Below are positions 51,611 through 61,003 of a stretch of DNA of 64,000 nucleotides, piece by piece. Location of the stretch: assembly GCF_036924715.1 (NCBI RefSeq), contig NZ_JAZHSB010000001.1, positions 6,997,001 to 7,061,000 of the forward strand. Reading direction: 5' to 3'. Source of the DNA: Bradyrhizobium sp. AZCC 1721 (GTDB lineage Bacteria > Pseudomonadota > Alphaproteobacteria > Rhizobiales > Xanthobacteraceae). The notes beneath the pieces were generated by a model that was not told the DNA's origin, did no database searches, and saw only the letters and a program-made list of their open reading frames with translations. Made by a program: the position numbers and the translations under genes. The number at the start of each line of letters is the position of its first letter. The first letter of the stretch is position 1.

Positions 51611-52168
51611 CTGCATTTCTCCAGAAGGTTTTGTTGAGTCTGAGGACAGATAACCTGCTGTGAGAGCTAGATTTCTTCGTTGATCCCCGAGCCCAAATTC
51701 CAAAGTGGACAATCAACGCTTCCAAAAGCGTGCACGTGCTTCCGAAAGTCGCGACAGCAAAGCAGACGGTCGAGCCGAAGCTCGAGCCGTTTACCAGCCG
51801 CATGGACCGCATTTCGTCTCGCTTTGGGAGCGCGTTCATCTGCTCTCACAGGTTGCAGAGAGCCCCGACGGCTTCAGGCTGAAGCCGTCATCGATGACGC
51901 ACTGCTGAGTAATATAGTGTTCAGGAGGCAAAAAACGCAGTTGGCGGCCCCTTGGCCCGCAACCGCTCTACATGCAGCGCGATCAACCCAAGTTGTCACA
52001 ATATGTAGATCACGCCGCACCGGTATCCCGCCCGGCGCCGGCTCGCGTCCACCGGACCGCTGCTTCAACCGTTAATTGAGTGGCCACTCACAATGGATCC
52101 GATCAGAGCAGCAACTTCTGAACGCTCCGTCCGAATTCCTGTTGCCAACCAGGCGCACAGGAATCGCA
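51611..52168. other. Divergent intergenic region with a perfect palindrome
   Basis: About 560 bp between the leftward Rep-like gene and the rightward nuclease-like gene. Open frames here have no recognisable products. A 23-bp perfect palindrome lies at 51867-51889. Confidence 0.45.
51867..51889. promoter_or_regulatory. Perfect palindrome in a divergent promoter region
   Basis: GACGGCTTCAG and CTGAAGCCGTC, 11 bp each, flank a single G. It could be an operator for one or both divergent genes or a replication-related site for the Rep-like protein. Confidence 0.5.
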
Positions 52169-53359
52169 ATGAAATCTCACGTTTCGACAATCGAATGTCA
52201 CCTCTACACTCCCATGACGCGCGTTCCGCTCGTTCCAGAAAACGTCCTCCGTCGCCACAATGTTCACTTCAGTATCGACACTCGCTTCCGCCGCGCGGCC
52301 CGGTTGCTCCAGTACCTCTGGCTTTGCGAGCAGGGCATCCCGACTGGCATTCACGTCCAGGGAACAGCCGATGCCGCGATCACGATGGAGCTCGGCTCTT
52401 GTCTAAGTCCAGAAGCAGCCGATGCTGGGAGGAATTTCCTGTCTCCTGCCATTCATGGACTGGTCCGGCGTGAGCTGGTGATGCGCGAAGAAGGCGCCAT
52501 GATCGATGAGGATCGGCTGTTCAGAAATGCGCTGAGTTCGATGCCGCTGGTCTTCAATTTGTTCGGGCCAATGGTCATCGACCCGCGTCTCGCGACAAGC
52601 GTATTCCGGCGTCTCCTGCCCGACTTCGTTCACACTGTCGAAGGTATCACTTTCGAGCACTCCCCGGGCCGCCATGAGGACCGATTCCTCGCCGATGGCA
52701 CTGCTTTCGATCTGGCCATGCGTGTCGTCACGCCGGATGGCGAAGAGGCGACCGTATTCTTCGAGATCAAGTATTCCGAAGACATGGCTGGTCCGGCCGC
52801 TCGGATGCGCCCTCGCTATGACGAAGCGTCCCGCGAAGTGCGCTTGTTCAAGGATCCGCAGAGCCACAGGCTGCGTGCCTTGGCGCTTGAGCAATTGTGG
52901 CGCGAACACATGCTGGCACAGCTCACAGTGGACCAGGGTATCACCACACGCGCACTATTTGTTGCTGTCGGTCCTCGCCTCAATCGGCGCGTCAACGCCG
53001 CTTTTCGCATCTACGAAAGCGAACTGATCGGCGAAGAGGACCGCGACAGCACCCGCGTCGGGTTCAAGGCATTGACACTGGAAGCTGTTATCGCGGTCTT
53101 GGCCGACGCCGGAGCATCGGAGATCGCAACTGCGCTTTGGCGGCGTTATTGCGACTTCGAGCGTGTCTATGACTTCGCGCTACATGAGTTTGCCGCGACC
53201 AATCTCACCTCCTCGAACAATTCAGAAGGACGGCCCGGTCGGGAGGGCGATGCTCCCAAGGCGGTTGGCAAGATCGCGAACCCGGTCCCCGCCAGTGCTA
53301 CCGGGCGGTCAAAGGTCCACCCACGTTCGTCGAAAGCCAGCCGTGGAGGTGCCTCTTGA
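52169..53359 (+). CDS. PGN_0703-like putative restriction endonuclease
   Basis: A 396-residue protein. FDLAMRVVTPDGEEATVFFE then IKYSED is a clear PD-(D/E)XK core (Asp, then Glu-Ile-Lys after a strand turn), and the surrounding length matches what I remember as PGN_0703-type putative restriction endonucleases. LWREHMLAQL lies just after it. The tail (about 355-396) is basic and disordered. The ATG at 52169 has AGGAA upstream; a TTG at 52076 is in frame. It overlaps the DUF2958 gene (53356-53359). Confidence 0.65.
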   Translation: MKSHVSTIECHLYTPMTRVPLVPENVLRRHNVHFSIDTRFRRAARLLQYLWLCEQGIPTGIHVQGTADAAITMELGSCLSPEAADAGRNFLSPAIHGLVRRELVMREEGAMIDEDRLFRNALSSMPLVFNLFGPMVIDPRLATSVFRRLLPDFVHTVEGITFEHSPGRHEDRFLADGTAFDLAMRVVTPDGEEATVFFEIKYSEDMAGPAARMRPRYDEASREVRLFKDPQSHRLRALALEQLWREHMLAQLTVDQGITTRALFVAVGPRLNRRVNAAFRIYESELIGEEDRDSTRVGFKALTLEAVIAVLADAGASEIATALWRRYCDFERVYDFALHEFAATNLTSSNNSEGRPGREGDAPKAVGKIANPVPASATGRSKVHPRSSKASRGGAS

Positions 53360-53697
53360 AAGCAGATCGCACCCTGTTCACCGTCGCCGATCAAGTCCAA
53401 TTGCTCGTGAACGCACTCAACGGAGGCGACCATTTTCCAGTGGTGAAGCTGTTCACACCGGATGCTGGAGCTACGTGGCTCATCAGCGAAGTTGATCCTG
53501 ACGATCCGGATCGGTTGTTCGGCCTCTGCGATCTCGGTCTCGGCTATCCAGAACTCGGTTATCTCAGCCTGGCTGAGATCACGGCAGTAAAAGGTCCGCT
53601 CGGTCTGCCGATCGAACGCGATCGCACTTTCGTCGCGGACAAGCCCCTGTCTGCCTATGCTGAAGAAGCGCGGACTAACGGCCGCATCGTGGCCTAG
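53356..53697 (+). CDS. DUF2958 domain protein
   Basis: A 113-residue protein almost wholly made of a DUF2958 domain: FTPDAGATWLISEVDPDDPD, LFGLCDLGLGYPELGYLSLA and GPLGLPIERD are diagnostic. The family is widespread on plasmids and integrative elements; its biochemical role is unknown. It starts with TTG at 53356 inside the stop of the nuclease-like gene, so it is translationally coupled to it. Confidence 0.9.
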   Translation: MKADRTLFTVADQVQLLVNALNGGDHFPVVKLFTPDAGATWLISEVDPDDPDRLFGLCDLGLGYPELGYLSLAEITAVKGPLGLPIERDRTFVADKPLSAYAEEARTNGRIVA

Positions 53698-53997
53698 GAA
53701 CCAGACCGACCGTAATCGACATGACTTTCGTCACGGATATAACGCCCGATGGCGAGCCGGGAGCAGCTCTGGGCCGTCATCGGCGGCGATCTTCGGGTTC
53801 TGCGCCCCGGGAGAGCGCGGTTACTTGTTAACAATGGGGGCCAGGCCAAATTGGTCGGAAGTTTACGCGGACAACCCTCCCCGAATGCGGTATGGGAGGA
53901 CTTCTCGGGCAGGAGAAGTTCCAATCTTTCGGCCATTGCCGCGCGTCACCGACGGGCGGCCCGAAAAACCAAGCCGCCCGATCTAGTGGGCGGGGCC
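53698..53997. other. Leader of the anti-phage operon
   Basis: About 300 bp without a gene. The open frame of the next gene extends to 53749 but the family start is at 53998. The last 45 bp hold three 6-nt segments that can pair in two exclusive ways (next entry). Confidence 0.5.
53954..53993 (+). promoter_or_regulatory. Candidate RNA switch before the DUF499 gene
   Basis: GGGCGG (53954-53959), CCGCCC (53974-53979) and GGGCGG (53988-53993) allow the middle segment to pair with either neighbour. The second pairing would cover the only purine-rich sequence before the ATG at 53998. Short GC-rich repeats can arise by chance in this genome. Confidence 0.35.
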
Positions 53998-56900
53998 ATG
54001 TCAATCGCAACAATAAAACAACTTTGCGTTCCGAACGCAGTCGTTTCAACGGACAGCCTGGTCGAACAGGTCGCTCAGATCGAGGATTTCGCGGCCAGCA
54101 AGATAGACGGTCGGGACTTCTTCAAGCGGAACCATTTCACTGCTGGCCTTGAGCTGCTGGTCAAGCGCGGCTTCGATCGCTTGGCTGGCAGGTCCGAAGA
54201 TGGCGCCTTCTATCTGACCCAAGCTATGGGCGGCGGCAAGACGCACAGCCTGATCGCGTTCGGCCTCCTCGCCTCCGATCCAGGGCTTCGCCGCGAGGTA
54301 GTTCCGAAGATCGCACACGGCAATGATTTCGGCGCGGCGAAGGTCGTGATTTTCAACGGACACCAGAACCCCGACACCCTGCTCTGGGGCTATATCGCCG
54401 AACAGCTTGGCCGCGGCGACGTCATGGCCCCGTTCTGGCGCAATGGGGCGAGGACGCCTGGCGTCGACGAATGGGTTTCCATCCTTGGCGAGGAGCCTGT
54501 CCTGATCCTCCTGGACGAATTGCCAAGCTATCTCCAGATGGCGCAGGGCGAAGCGGTGGGGAACACGACCCTTGGCGATCTCACGATCGGGGCGTTGGAG
54601 CGCCTCTTCAATGCCCTTCCACGGTGCCCGCGCGCCTGCGTCGTGGTCACGAACCTGAAAGACGACGTTTATCTCGACGGCTCGGGCCAGCTGCGCACGC
54701 TGATCGAAAGCCTGACGAAGCACTACGATCGCAACGCGCAGGCAATCACCCCCGTCCAGCAGAACACGGGCGAGGTCTTCGCCATCGTTCGGAAGCGGCT
54801 GTTCGACGCCTTGCCCTCGGCCGACAAGATCGATGAGGTCGCGCAGGCCTATGTTTCAGCGCTTCAGAAGGCGAAGCGCGTCGACACGATCCCGACGACG
54901 CCCGAGACGTTCATCGAGCGCATACGCGAGACCTATCCGTTTCACCCTTCCATTCGGGACATCGTTGCGCGCTTCGCCGAGAATCGCGGCTATCAGAAGA
55001 CCCGCGCGCTCATTCGCCTGATGCGCTTGGCAGTTCGCGGCGCGATGGCCGGCAACAGCAATGCGTTCCTGATCGGGCTGCAACACCTCGATTTCAATGA
55101 CCAGGCGACCATTGAGGAAATCCGAAAGATCAATCCAGGCTACTCCAATGCCATCTCCCGCGACGTGGCCGACCGGGGTAACGCGCTCGCCGAGAAGATT
55201 GATGCAGCCGATGGCAACCCGACGGCTTCAGCGGTCGCCAAGGTGTTGCTGATGTCGTCCCTTTCGGCAGCCGAATCGCCCTTGCGAGGCCTCACCGACG
55301 GCGAGCTGATCGAGACGCTCGTCGATCCACTGCTCGACGTGTCCGAGATCAAGGGGAGTCTGAGTCGCCTTGAAGGCCAAGCGTGGTATCTCTTCAAGGG
55401 CGTCGACAACCGCGTCTTCTTCGGCCAGACCGCCAACGTAACGGCGGAGATCACCGAGATTGCCGGAAATATCGCAACCGAGCAGGTCGACCAGACCCTC
55501 CGCGAGAAGCTCAAGGAGGTATTCAAGCCGCGCAGCGGCGCGCTCTACTCCGAGAACATCGCCATACTGCCAGCCCTCGATGACATCAAGCTCGACGACG
55601 AGCGCCCGACGCTGATCATACTCGAGCAGCCCGCCGACAAACTTCCCGATGAGTTCGTCAACTGGTGGAACAAACAGGAATTGCAAAATCGTGTCCTTGT
55701 GCTCACGGCTGACCGCAACGCCGTCGCAACGCTCAGGACCAGCGCGCGACGTCAACGGGCTATCGCGAAAGTAGAAGAGCGAATCAAGGCGCAGCATGGC
55801 CAAGGCTCGCCGCAGATGGCCGAGCTTGATGGTGTTCGCGCACGCGAGGCCGCAGCCTTTACGAGCGCGTTGCGCGAAACGTTCAAAAGTATCGTCTTCC
55901 CGATGCGGGATCGAACCAAGAAAAGTTATCTGCGCTCAATTGATGATTTCCGCATGGAGTTCGACCGCAACGATTATTCCGGCGAGCAACAGATCATCGA
56001 TACTCTGGCGAAGCGCGGCAAATTCATATCCAGCGACAAATTTGACGCCGAGTTCGAGACTCTGCGTCTAGATGCCGAAGAAATCCTGTTCGACGCGGAC
56101 GCGGTCCAACACGCTTCGCTCCGGCGCAACGCAGCCGTCCGCTCCGGCTGGTTCTGGCTACCGAAAGGCGGCCTAGAGCAGTTGACACGAGCAGCCGTTC
56201 AGCGCGGCTTCTGGCGCGAAAAAGACGGCCTCGTTGCGAAGAAATGGGAGCGCGTCACACGAGTCACAGCCCGGCAGGATGATTTCGCGCAAGACCCAAT
56301 GGTAACGGGCCGTTTTCAGGTGAACGTCTCACCGGAAGATGCGGACATCGTTTATGTCTCGGAGAGCGGTCCGCCCGATCCGGCACGGGCGCAAAAACTC
56401 GACGGCCGCGTGTACGAGACAATGGCACCGGCAGTATGGTTTCTCGGCGTCGACTCGAAGGGTGTAGCCAAGATGGGTGACCCCTGCGAGTGGCGCGCGC
56501 CGATCCGTGTCAAACCGGACGTGAAACGCACCTCCACAGGTTATCGCGTATCGCTCGTAGCGATTCCGCGGGCGGCGGCCATTCGCGCGACCTTCGACGG
56601 GTCCGACCCGAAGAGCGGCCCCGAAGTACCCCATGGCGACATGGATGCGCCTACGGGGGCAAAGCAGCTTCGCGTCGTGGCCGAGGTGAACGGCCTGTTC
56701 AGTCAGGAGGAGACGGCGCCGCTTGCGTCAGGTATGGACGATACCGGCGGTACGCGCTTCCAGCCAAAAGCTGCGTTGAAGCCGGACACCGCCGCCATCA
56801 TGACCTCGCGTTTCGAACCAAAGGACACGGCGGCCGCCTTCTCGGCGCTTGACCGGCTGGCCAAACTGTCGGACGCGAAGGTGTTCGGAGGCACTGTCGA

Positions 56901-57138
56901 TCTCAACGGCACGCGCTCGGAAGGCGATTTCCTGACGCTCCGCCTCGGGCGCGATGTCGCCGTGCCTGTGGCGGCGCTCGACCAAAAGGTCAAGGAGCTG
57001 GCCGCCCTTCTCGCTGCATCCGCACCGACAGTGAAGCTTCGTCTGGACGGCATTGCCTTTTCGTCCGGACGCGATCTGATGACGTTCTGCGATGCGTTCG
57101 AGCTTGATTTCGATCGTGTTGAATGGAAGCAGGAGTGA
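53998..57138 (+). CDS. DUF499 ATPase of an anti-phage operon
   Basis: A 1046-residue protein with a P-loop ATPase core: Walker A GGGKTHS (78-84) and Walker B VLILLDELPSYL (168-179), then a long helical region and a C-terminal beta-rich part ending DAFELDFDRVEWKQE. DUF499 ATPases (COG1483) occur with DUF1156 methylases and resemble PglY-type ATPases of BREX. NCBI labels this set 'anti-phage-associated'. I start it at ATG 53998 (MSIATIKQLCVPN) rather than 53749, since the extra 83 residues look random. It is followed at 4 bp by the DUF3780 gene. Confidence 0.88.
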   Translation: MSIATIKQLCVPNAVVSTDSLVEQVAQIEDFAASKIDGRDFFKRNHFTAGLELLVKRGFDRLAGRSEDGAFYLTQAMGGGKTHSLIAFGLLASDPGLRREVVPKIAHGNDFGAAKVVIFNGHQNPDTLLWGYIAEQLGRGDVMAPFWRNGARTPGVDEWVSILGEEPVLILLDELPSYLQMAQGEAVGNTTLGDLTIGALERLFNALPRCPRACVVVTNLKDDVYLDGSGQLRTLIESLTKHYDRNAQAITPVQQNTGEVFAIVRKRLFDALPSADKIDEVAQAYVSALQKAKRVDTIPTTPETFIERIRETYPFHPSIRDIVARFAENRGYQKTRALIRLMRLAVRGAMAGNSNAFLIGLQHLDFNDQATIEEIRKINPGYSNAISRDVADRGNALAEKIDAADGNPTASAVAKVLLMSSLSAAESPLRGLTDGELIETLVDPLLDVSEIKGSLSRLEGQAWYLFKGVDNRVFFGQTANVTAEITEIAGNIATEQVDQTLREKLKEVFKPRSGALYSENIAILPALDDIKLDDERPTLIILEQPADKLPDEFVNWWNKQELQNRVLVLTADRNAVATLRTSARRQRAIAKVEERIKAQHGQGSPQMAELDGVRAREAAAFTSALRETFKSIVFPMRDRTKKSYLRSIDDFRMEFDRNDYSGEQQIIDTLAKRGKFISSDKFDAEFETLRLDAEEILFDADAVQHASLRRNAAVRSGWFWLPKGGLEQLTRAAVQRGFWREKDGLVAKKWERVTRVTARQDDFAQDPMVTGRFQVNVSPEDADIVYVSESGPPDPARAQKLDGRVYETMAPAVWFLGVDSKGVAKMGDPCEWRAPIRVKPDVKRTSTGYRVSLVAIPRAAAIRATFDGSDPKSGPEVPHGDMDAPTGAKQLRVVAEVNGLFSQEETAPLASGMDDTGGTRFQPKAALKPDTAAIMTSRFEPKDTAAAFSALDRLAKLSDAKVFGGTVDLNGTRSEGDFLTLRLGRDVAVPVAALDQKVKELAALLAASAPTVKLRLDGIAFSSGRDLMTFCDAFELDFDRVEWKQE

Positions 57139-57142
57139 AAGT

Positions 57143-57796
57143 ATGAGCACTGCACCTGCGAATTTCGACTGCGCCGACATCTATCAGGAGCACGGTTATC
57201 TCGTGCGCCTCACGAAAGGGCGCGACGCAAAGGTGCAGGTGTTCGAGGTATTCGGCCGCCCGCCAAGCGACCGCGAACCGCAATGGGCGCCAGAGACGGT
57301 GTTCCGCTGCGAGGCCGCGCGCGACGTTTGGGATGTGGTCTCGCCCGAGGCGCGCACCGAGTTCAACCGCCGCCTCAAGCTCGAAGGCAAGCCCGCCGGA
57401 CGTTGGGGCGCGGATGAGACTGCTGTGCAGAGGCTGTTCGGCAAGGAACTGCTCGTACTGCTTTGGGCGATCGAGGCGCCAGATGTGAAGCCCGAGGAGA
57501 TCGCGGTCGCCATCCGTAACTGGCACGGGCTGAAGCCCGAGGAGCGATGGTGGCTCTACACCATGACGGCAGCGGCGACTGGCCTCGCTCATCAAGCCGG
57601 CATGGGCTGGCGCGGCGCACTGCGGCAGGCGCTCTGCTTCGGCACGCGCTCAGACACCTTCCACCTCGGCGCGGTCGCAGGGCGCGGCACGCTGGAGCCG
57701 CGGGTTAATACCGGCTTCGTGCAGCCAAAGAAAAAATCGAAGCCGAAGAAGAATGAGGGGCCGGGCTTCCTGTTCGCGCCCGTTCCAGCCGAGTGA
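57143..57796 (+). CDS. DUF3780 protein of the anti-phage operon
   Basis: A 217-residue protein. FGKELLVLLWAIEAPD, IAVAIRNWHGLKPEERWWLY and GWRGALRQALCFGTRSD are characteristic of DUF3780. The Lys-rich stretch QPKKKSKPKK near the end may contact nucleic acid. The family is found only with DUF499 and DUF1156 proteins as far as I know, so it is taken as a subunit of that system. AGGAG lies 8 nt before the ATG. Confidence 0.88.
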   Translation: MSTAPANFDCADIYQEHGYLVRLTKGRDAKVQVFEVFGRPPSDREPQWAPETVFRCEAARDVWDVVSPEARTEFNRRLKLEGKPAGRWGADETAVQRLFGKELLVLLWAIEAPDVKPEEIAVAIRNWHGLKPEERWWLYTMTAAATGLAHQAGMGWRGALRQALCFGTRSDTFHLGAVAGRGTLEPRVNTGFVQPKKKSKPKKNEGPGFLFAPVPAE

Positions 57797-57802
57797 GTCT
57801 TT

Positions 57803-60800
57803 ATGAAGGTCGCCGCCGCTATCGCCTCGCCAACTTCAGGTCTTGCACCGTTCTCCCTGAAGGATGCTCCGTCCTTAATTGAACGACAGCTTCCGGTCGG
57901 GCGCCTCTCAGCAGAGGCCTATAAAGAGCGCAAGGCCGGCGCGGGACAGACGCTAACGGCGCTCGGCTCCTATTGGAAAGGGCGCAAGCCTCTCATCCTC
58001 GTGCGGGCTGTGGTGCTCGGCTCCCTGCTACCGGCAAGTGACGCGGCGGCCGATCTCGAAATCTTCCTGAAGCTGATGGCAATGGACGACGGGGCGTTCG
58101 GACGACGCTTCAACGGCAGCGCCTCCGAGTTTGCTCGTCTGTTTCCTGAACATGCGGAGACGGTCGCCTTCAATCGCACGCGAGCTTGGCGAAGCGATCT
58201 TCGAGTAGAGGAGCTAAGAACTAGAGCGGCCTCCGTTCGGACTCCAATTGAGCCGGGCGACCCGCGAGAGCGTTTGCTCAAAGCCCTTGCGACTTTCGCC
58301 AAGAGCGGTCGAGCAACAAAACCGTCCGCGAGCGCCGTTGAGTTTGCCGAGCTCTTTCCCACCTTGGCAGACGAATTGACGGAGGAGGTCGAAACAGGTT
58401 GGCGTTGGCGCGCCGACCTAGACGAAGTTGATCGGCAGGCGCGGGTGGCGGAGGCGTTCGCGAGCCTCCCGTACGCCGAACGATTGAAACACGTCCGCCG
58501 CCCGGAGGAGTGCGACGAGTCGGATCTGCTCAGCCCCGTTTGGCCCTCGATCAATCGCCATCTCGGAACGACCGCGCAAAGCATTCCCGAGCTTGTCGAG
58601 CAGTTGGGCGTATCGCGCTTCGGGCAGCGCCCCAAGCTGGCGGATACGTTCTGCGGCGGCGGGTCGATTCCCTTCGAAGCGGCGCGCATGGGCTGTGACG
58701 TTTACGCATCCGACCTCAATCCCATCGCCTGCATGCTCACCTGGGGCGCCTTTAATATCATCGGCGCGTCGAACGAGCGGAGGGCGGAGATCGACGCCGC
58801 GCAGCGTGAGGCTGCGGCTGCAGTGGACGCTGAGGTCGCCCGGCTTGGCATCGAGCATGACGCCGAGGGCAACAGGGCGAAAGCCTATCTCTACTGCCTG
58901 GAGACGCGCTGCCCGCGCACCGGTTGGATGGTCCCGATGGCGCCGTCGTGGGTCATTTCCAAGACGCGCAATGTTGTAGCGAAGCTTGTGCCGGACCATG
59001 CGGCGAAGCGGTACAAGATCGAGGTCCACTCCGGCGCATCGGCGGCGGAAATGGCCGTAGCCGAGCAAGGCACGGTGCGCGACGGACGGCTCGTCCACCC
59101 GCTGAATCCGGAGCGCTCGGGCGTCGAGATCAAGACGATTCGTGGCGATTATCGCGATGTCGACGGCGCCACACGAAACCGGTTACGCCTCTGGGAGAAG
59201 TCAGATTTTGTGCCGCGGTCGGAGGACATTTTTCAGGAGCGACTGTATTGCATCCAGTGGATCTCGAAGGAGACCCTCGGAAAGGGTCGACAGGAGACCT
59301 TCTTTGCCCCCGTTACGGAGGACGATCTGGGTCGCGAGCGCAAGGTCGATGCAATCGTCCGCGAAAGCCTCGCGCGCTGGCAGCACGAGGGCCTTGTGCC
59401 CGACATGCCAATCGAGCCGGGCGAAAAGACTGACGAGCCAATCCGCACCCGCGGATGGACGCATTGGCATCATCTGTTCGGAGCGCGTTCTCTTCTTCTT
59501 GGAGCGTTGATCCGCTCATCTGTTGGCACGGCCTCCGCTGAGTTGCAAACGTCCAAAGCGCTCGACCGCATGACCAAACTCTGCAGGTGGAACCCTGGCC
59601 ATCCGGGACGGCCGGGCGTTGCGGTTACAGCGGAAAAGCCTGGCGAGACATTCGATAATCAAGCTCTAAACACGCAAATCAATTACGCTATACGGAGCGC
59701 CAACGAGATCGTTGCCTTTCTCGATCGCTATGAGACTGCTAGCTTTCCGCTTTCGGTAGACTCGAAGGTGGAAACCTCGCCAGCCGTTGACACGGATCAT
59801 TCTGCGAACATCTTTGTCACTGACCCCCCATACGCAGACGCCGTCAACTACCACGAGATCACCGAGTTCTTCATCGCTTGGCTGCGCAAGAACCCGCCGC
59901 CGCCCTTCGATCAATGGATCTGGGATTCGCGGCGCAACCTCGCAATCAAAGGCAAAGACGAGCAATTCCGCCGCGACATGGTTGCCGCTTATGCCTCCAT
60001 GACCCGCCACATGCCCGACAACGGCCTACAGGTGGTCATGTTTACACATCAGGACGCTGGCGTCTGGGCCGATCTCGGCGCCATCCTCTGGGCCGCGGGG
60101 CTCTCGGTCACCGCCGCCTGGAACGTGGTGACTGAAACCGAGAGCGCCCTTAAGGAGGGTAACTACGTCCAGGGCACCGTCTGCCTTGTGCTGCGCAAGC
60201 GGCTCGGCGAAGCGAATGCCCGGCGCATGGAGATCGAGGCAGAAATCGAGGAGGCCGTCGCCGACCAGCTCGCCCGCCTCACCGCCCTCGACGATAGCTG
60301 GCACGAACGCGCCAACGCCGAGACCCTCTACACCGATGGTGACCTGACTCTCGCGGCCTATGCGGCGGCGCTTCAGGTCGTGACCGCCTATTCCACCATC
60401 GACCGCCAGCCGCTCGACCGCGACCTTTACCGCAAGCTCACCAAGGGCGAGACGACGATGTTGCGCGAGCTTATAGGCTATGCTGAGAGCGTCGCCAACA
60501 ACCTGCTCGTCCCCGAAGGTTTCCCGCGCGAGATGTGGCGCGACCTGAAGACGCCCGAGCGCTTCTATGTGCGTATGCTTGACATGGAGGCGAAGGGCTC
60601 CGCCAAGGTTGCGGACTTCCAAAACTTCGCAAAGAGCTTCGCCTTCGGTAACTATGCCGAACTGATGGCATCGACCGCCGCCAACGCCGCCGCGCTAGCC
60701 GGCGCCGCCGACCTAAAAGGCCGAATGCTCGCCGACCATGGAGATTCGCGCGAAGGCTTCGCCGCCTCGCAGCTACGGCAAGTGCTGTTCGCGATTTGGA

Positions 60801-61000
60801 AGACGATGGAGGGTGGCGTGCTCGAACCGAAGCGCGGCGTCACCATTCTCAAGACCGAATATGCTGCCGACTACTGGCAGCGGCGACAGAAACTGATCTC
60901 GCTTGCAAGCTACGTCGCGCTGAAGACCAAGCGCGCTAGGTCGGCGGAAAGCGACGCCGCCCACGAGCTCGCCGAAGCACTGAAGCTCGATCGGGTGTAA
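57803..61000 (+). CDS. DUF1156 adenine-specific DNA methyltransferase
   Basis: A 1065-residue protein. The N-terminal DUF1156 domain shows SLIERQLPVGRLSAEAYKER and LTALGSYWKGRKPL. The methylase core has motif I DTFCGGGS (281-288), DLNPIA (304-309) and motif IV DPPY (674-677), the signature of N6-adenine methylation. The Zn-ribbon of this family (COG1743) is degenerate here: only Cys365 and Cys370 remain in YCLETRCPRTGW. It would mark host DNA or modify target DNA as part of defence. It lies 6 bp after the DUF3780 gene and 3 bp before the helicase gene. Confidence 0.9.
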   Translation: MKVAAAIASPTSGLAPFSLKDAPSLIERQLPVGRLSAEAYKERKAGAGQTLTALGSYWKGRKPLILVRAVVLGSLLPASDAAADLEIFLKLMAMDDGAFGRRFNGSASEFARLFPEHAETVAFNRTRAWRSDLRVEELRTRAASVRTPIEPGDPRERLLKALATFAKSGRATKPSASAVEFAELFPTLADELTEEVETGWRWRADLDEVDRQARVAEAFASLPYAERLKHVRRPEECDESDLLSPVWPSINRHLGTTAQSIPELVEQLGVSRFGQRPKLADTFCGGGSIPFEAARMGCDVYASDLNPIACMLTWGAFNIIGASNERRAEIDAAQREAAAAVDAEVARLGIEHDAEGNRAKAYLYCLETRCPRTGWMVPMAPSWVISKTRNVVAKLVPDHAAKRYKIEVHSGASAAEMAVAEQGTVRDGRLVHPLNPERSGVEIKTIRGDYRDVDGATRNRLRLWEKSDFVPRSEDIFQERLYCIQWISKETLGKGRQETFFAPVTEDDLGRERKVDAIVRESLARWQHEGLVPDMPIEPGEKTDEPIRTRGWTHWHHLFGARSLLLGALIRSSVGTASAELQTSKALDRMTKLCRWNPGHPGRPGVAVTAEKPGETFDNQALNTQINYAIRSANEIVAFLDRYETASFPLSVDSKVETSPAVDTDHSANIFVTDPPYADAVNYHEITEFFIAWLRKNPPPPFDQWIWDSRRNLAIKGKDEQFRRDMVAAYASMTRHMPDNGLQVVMFTHQDAGVWADLGAILWAAGLSVTAAWNVVTETESALKEGNYVQGTVCLVLRKRLGEANARRMEIEAEIEEAVADQLARLTALDDSWHERANAETLYTDGDLTLAAYAAALQVVTAYSTIDRQPLDRDLYRKLTKGETTMLRELIGYAESVANNLLVPEGFPREMWRDLKTPERFYVRMLDMEAKGSAKVADFQNFAKSFAFGNYAELMASTAANAAALAGAADLKGRMLADHGDSREGFAASQLRQVLFAIWKTMEGGVLEPKRGVTILKTEYAADYWQRRQKLISLASYVALKTKRARSAESDAAHELAEALKLDRV

Positions 61001-61003
61001 GCG

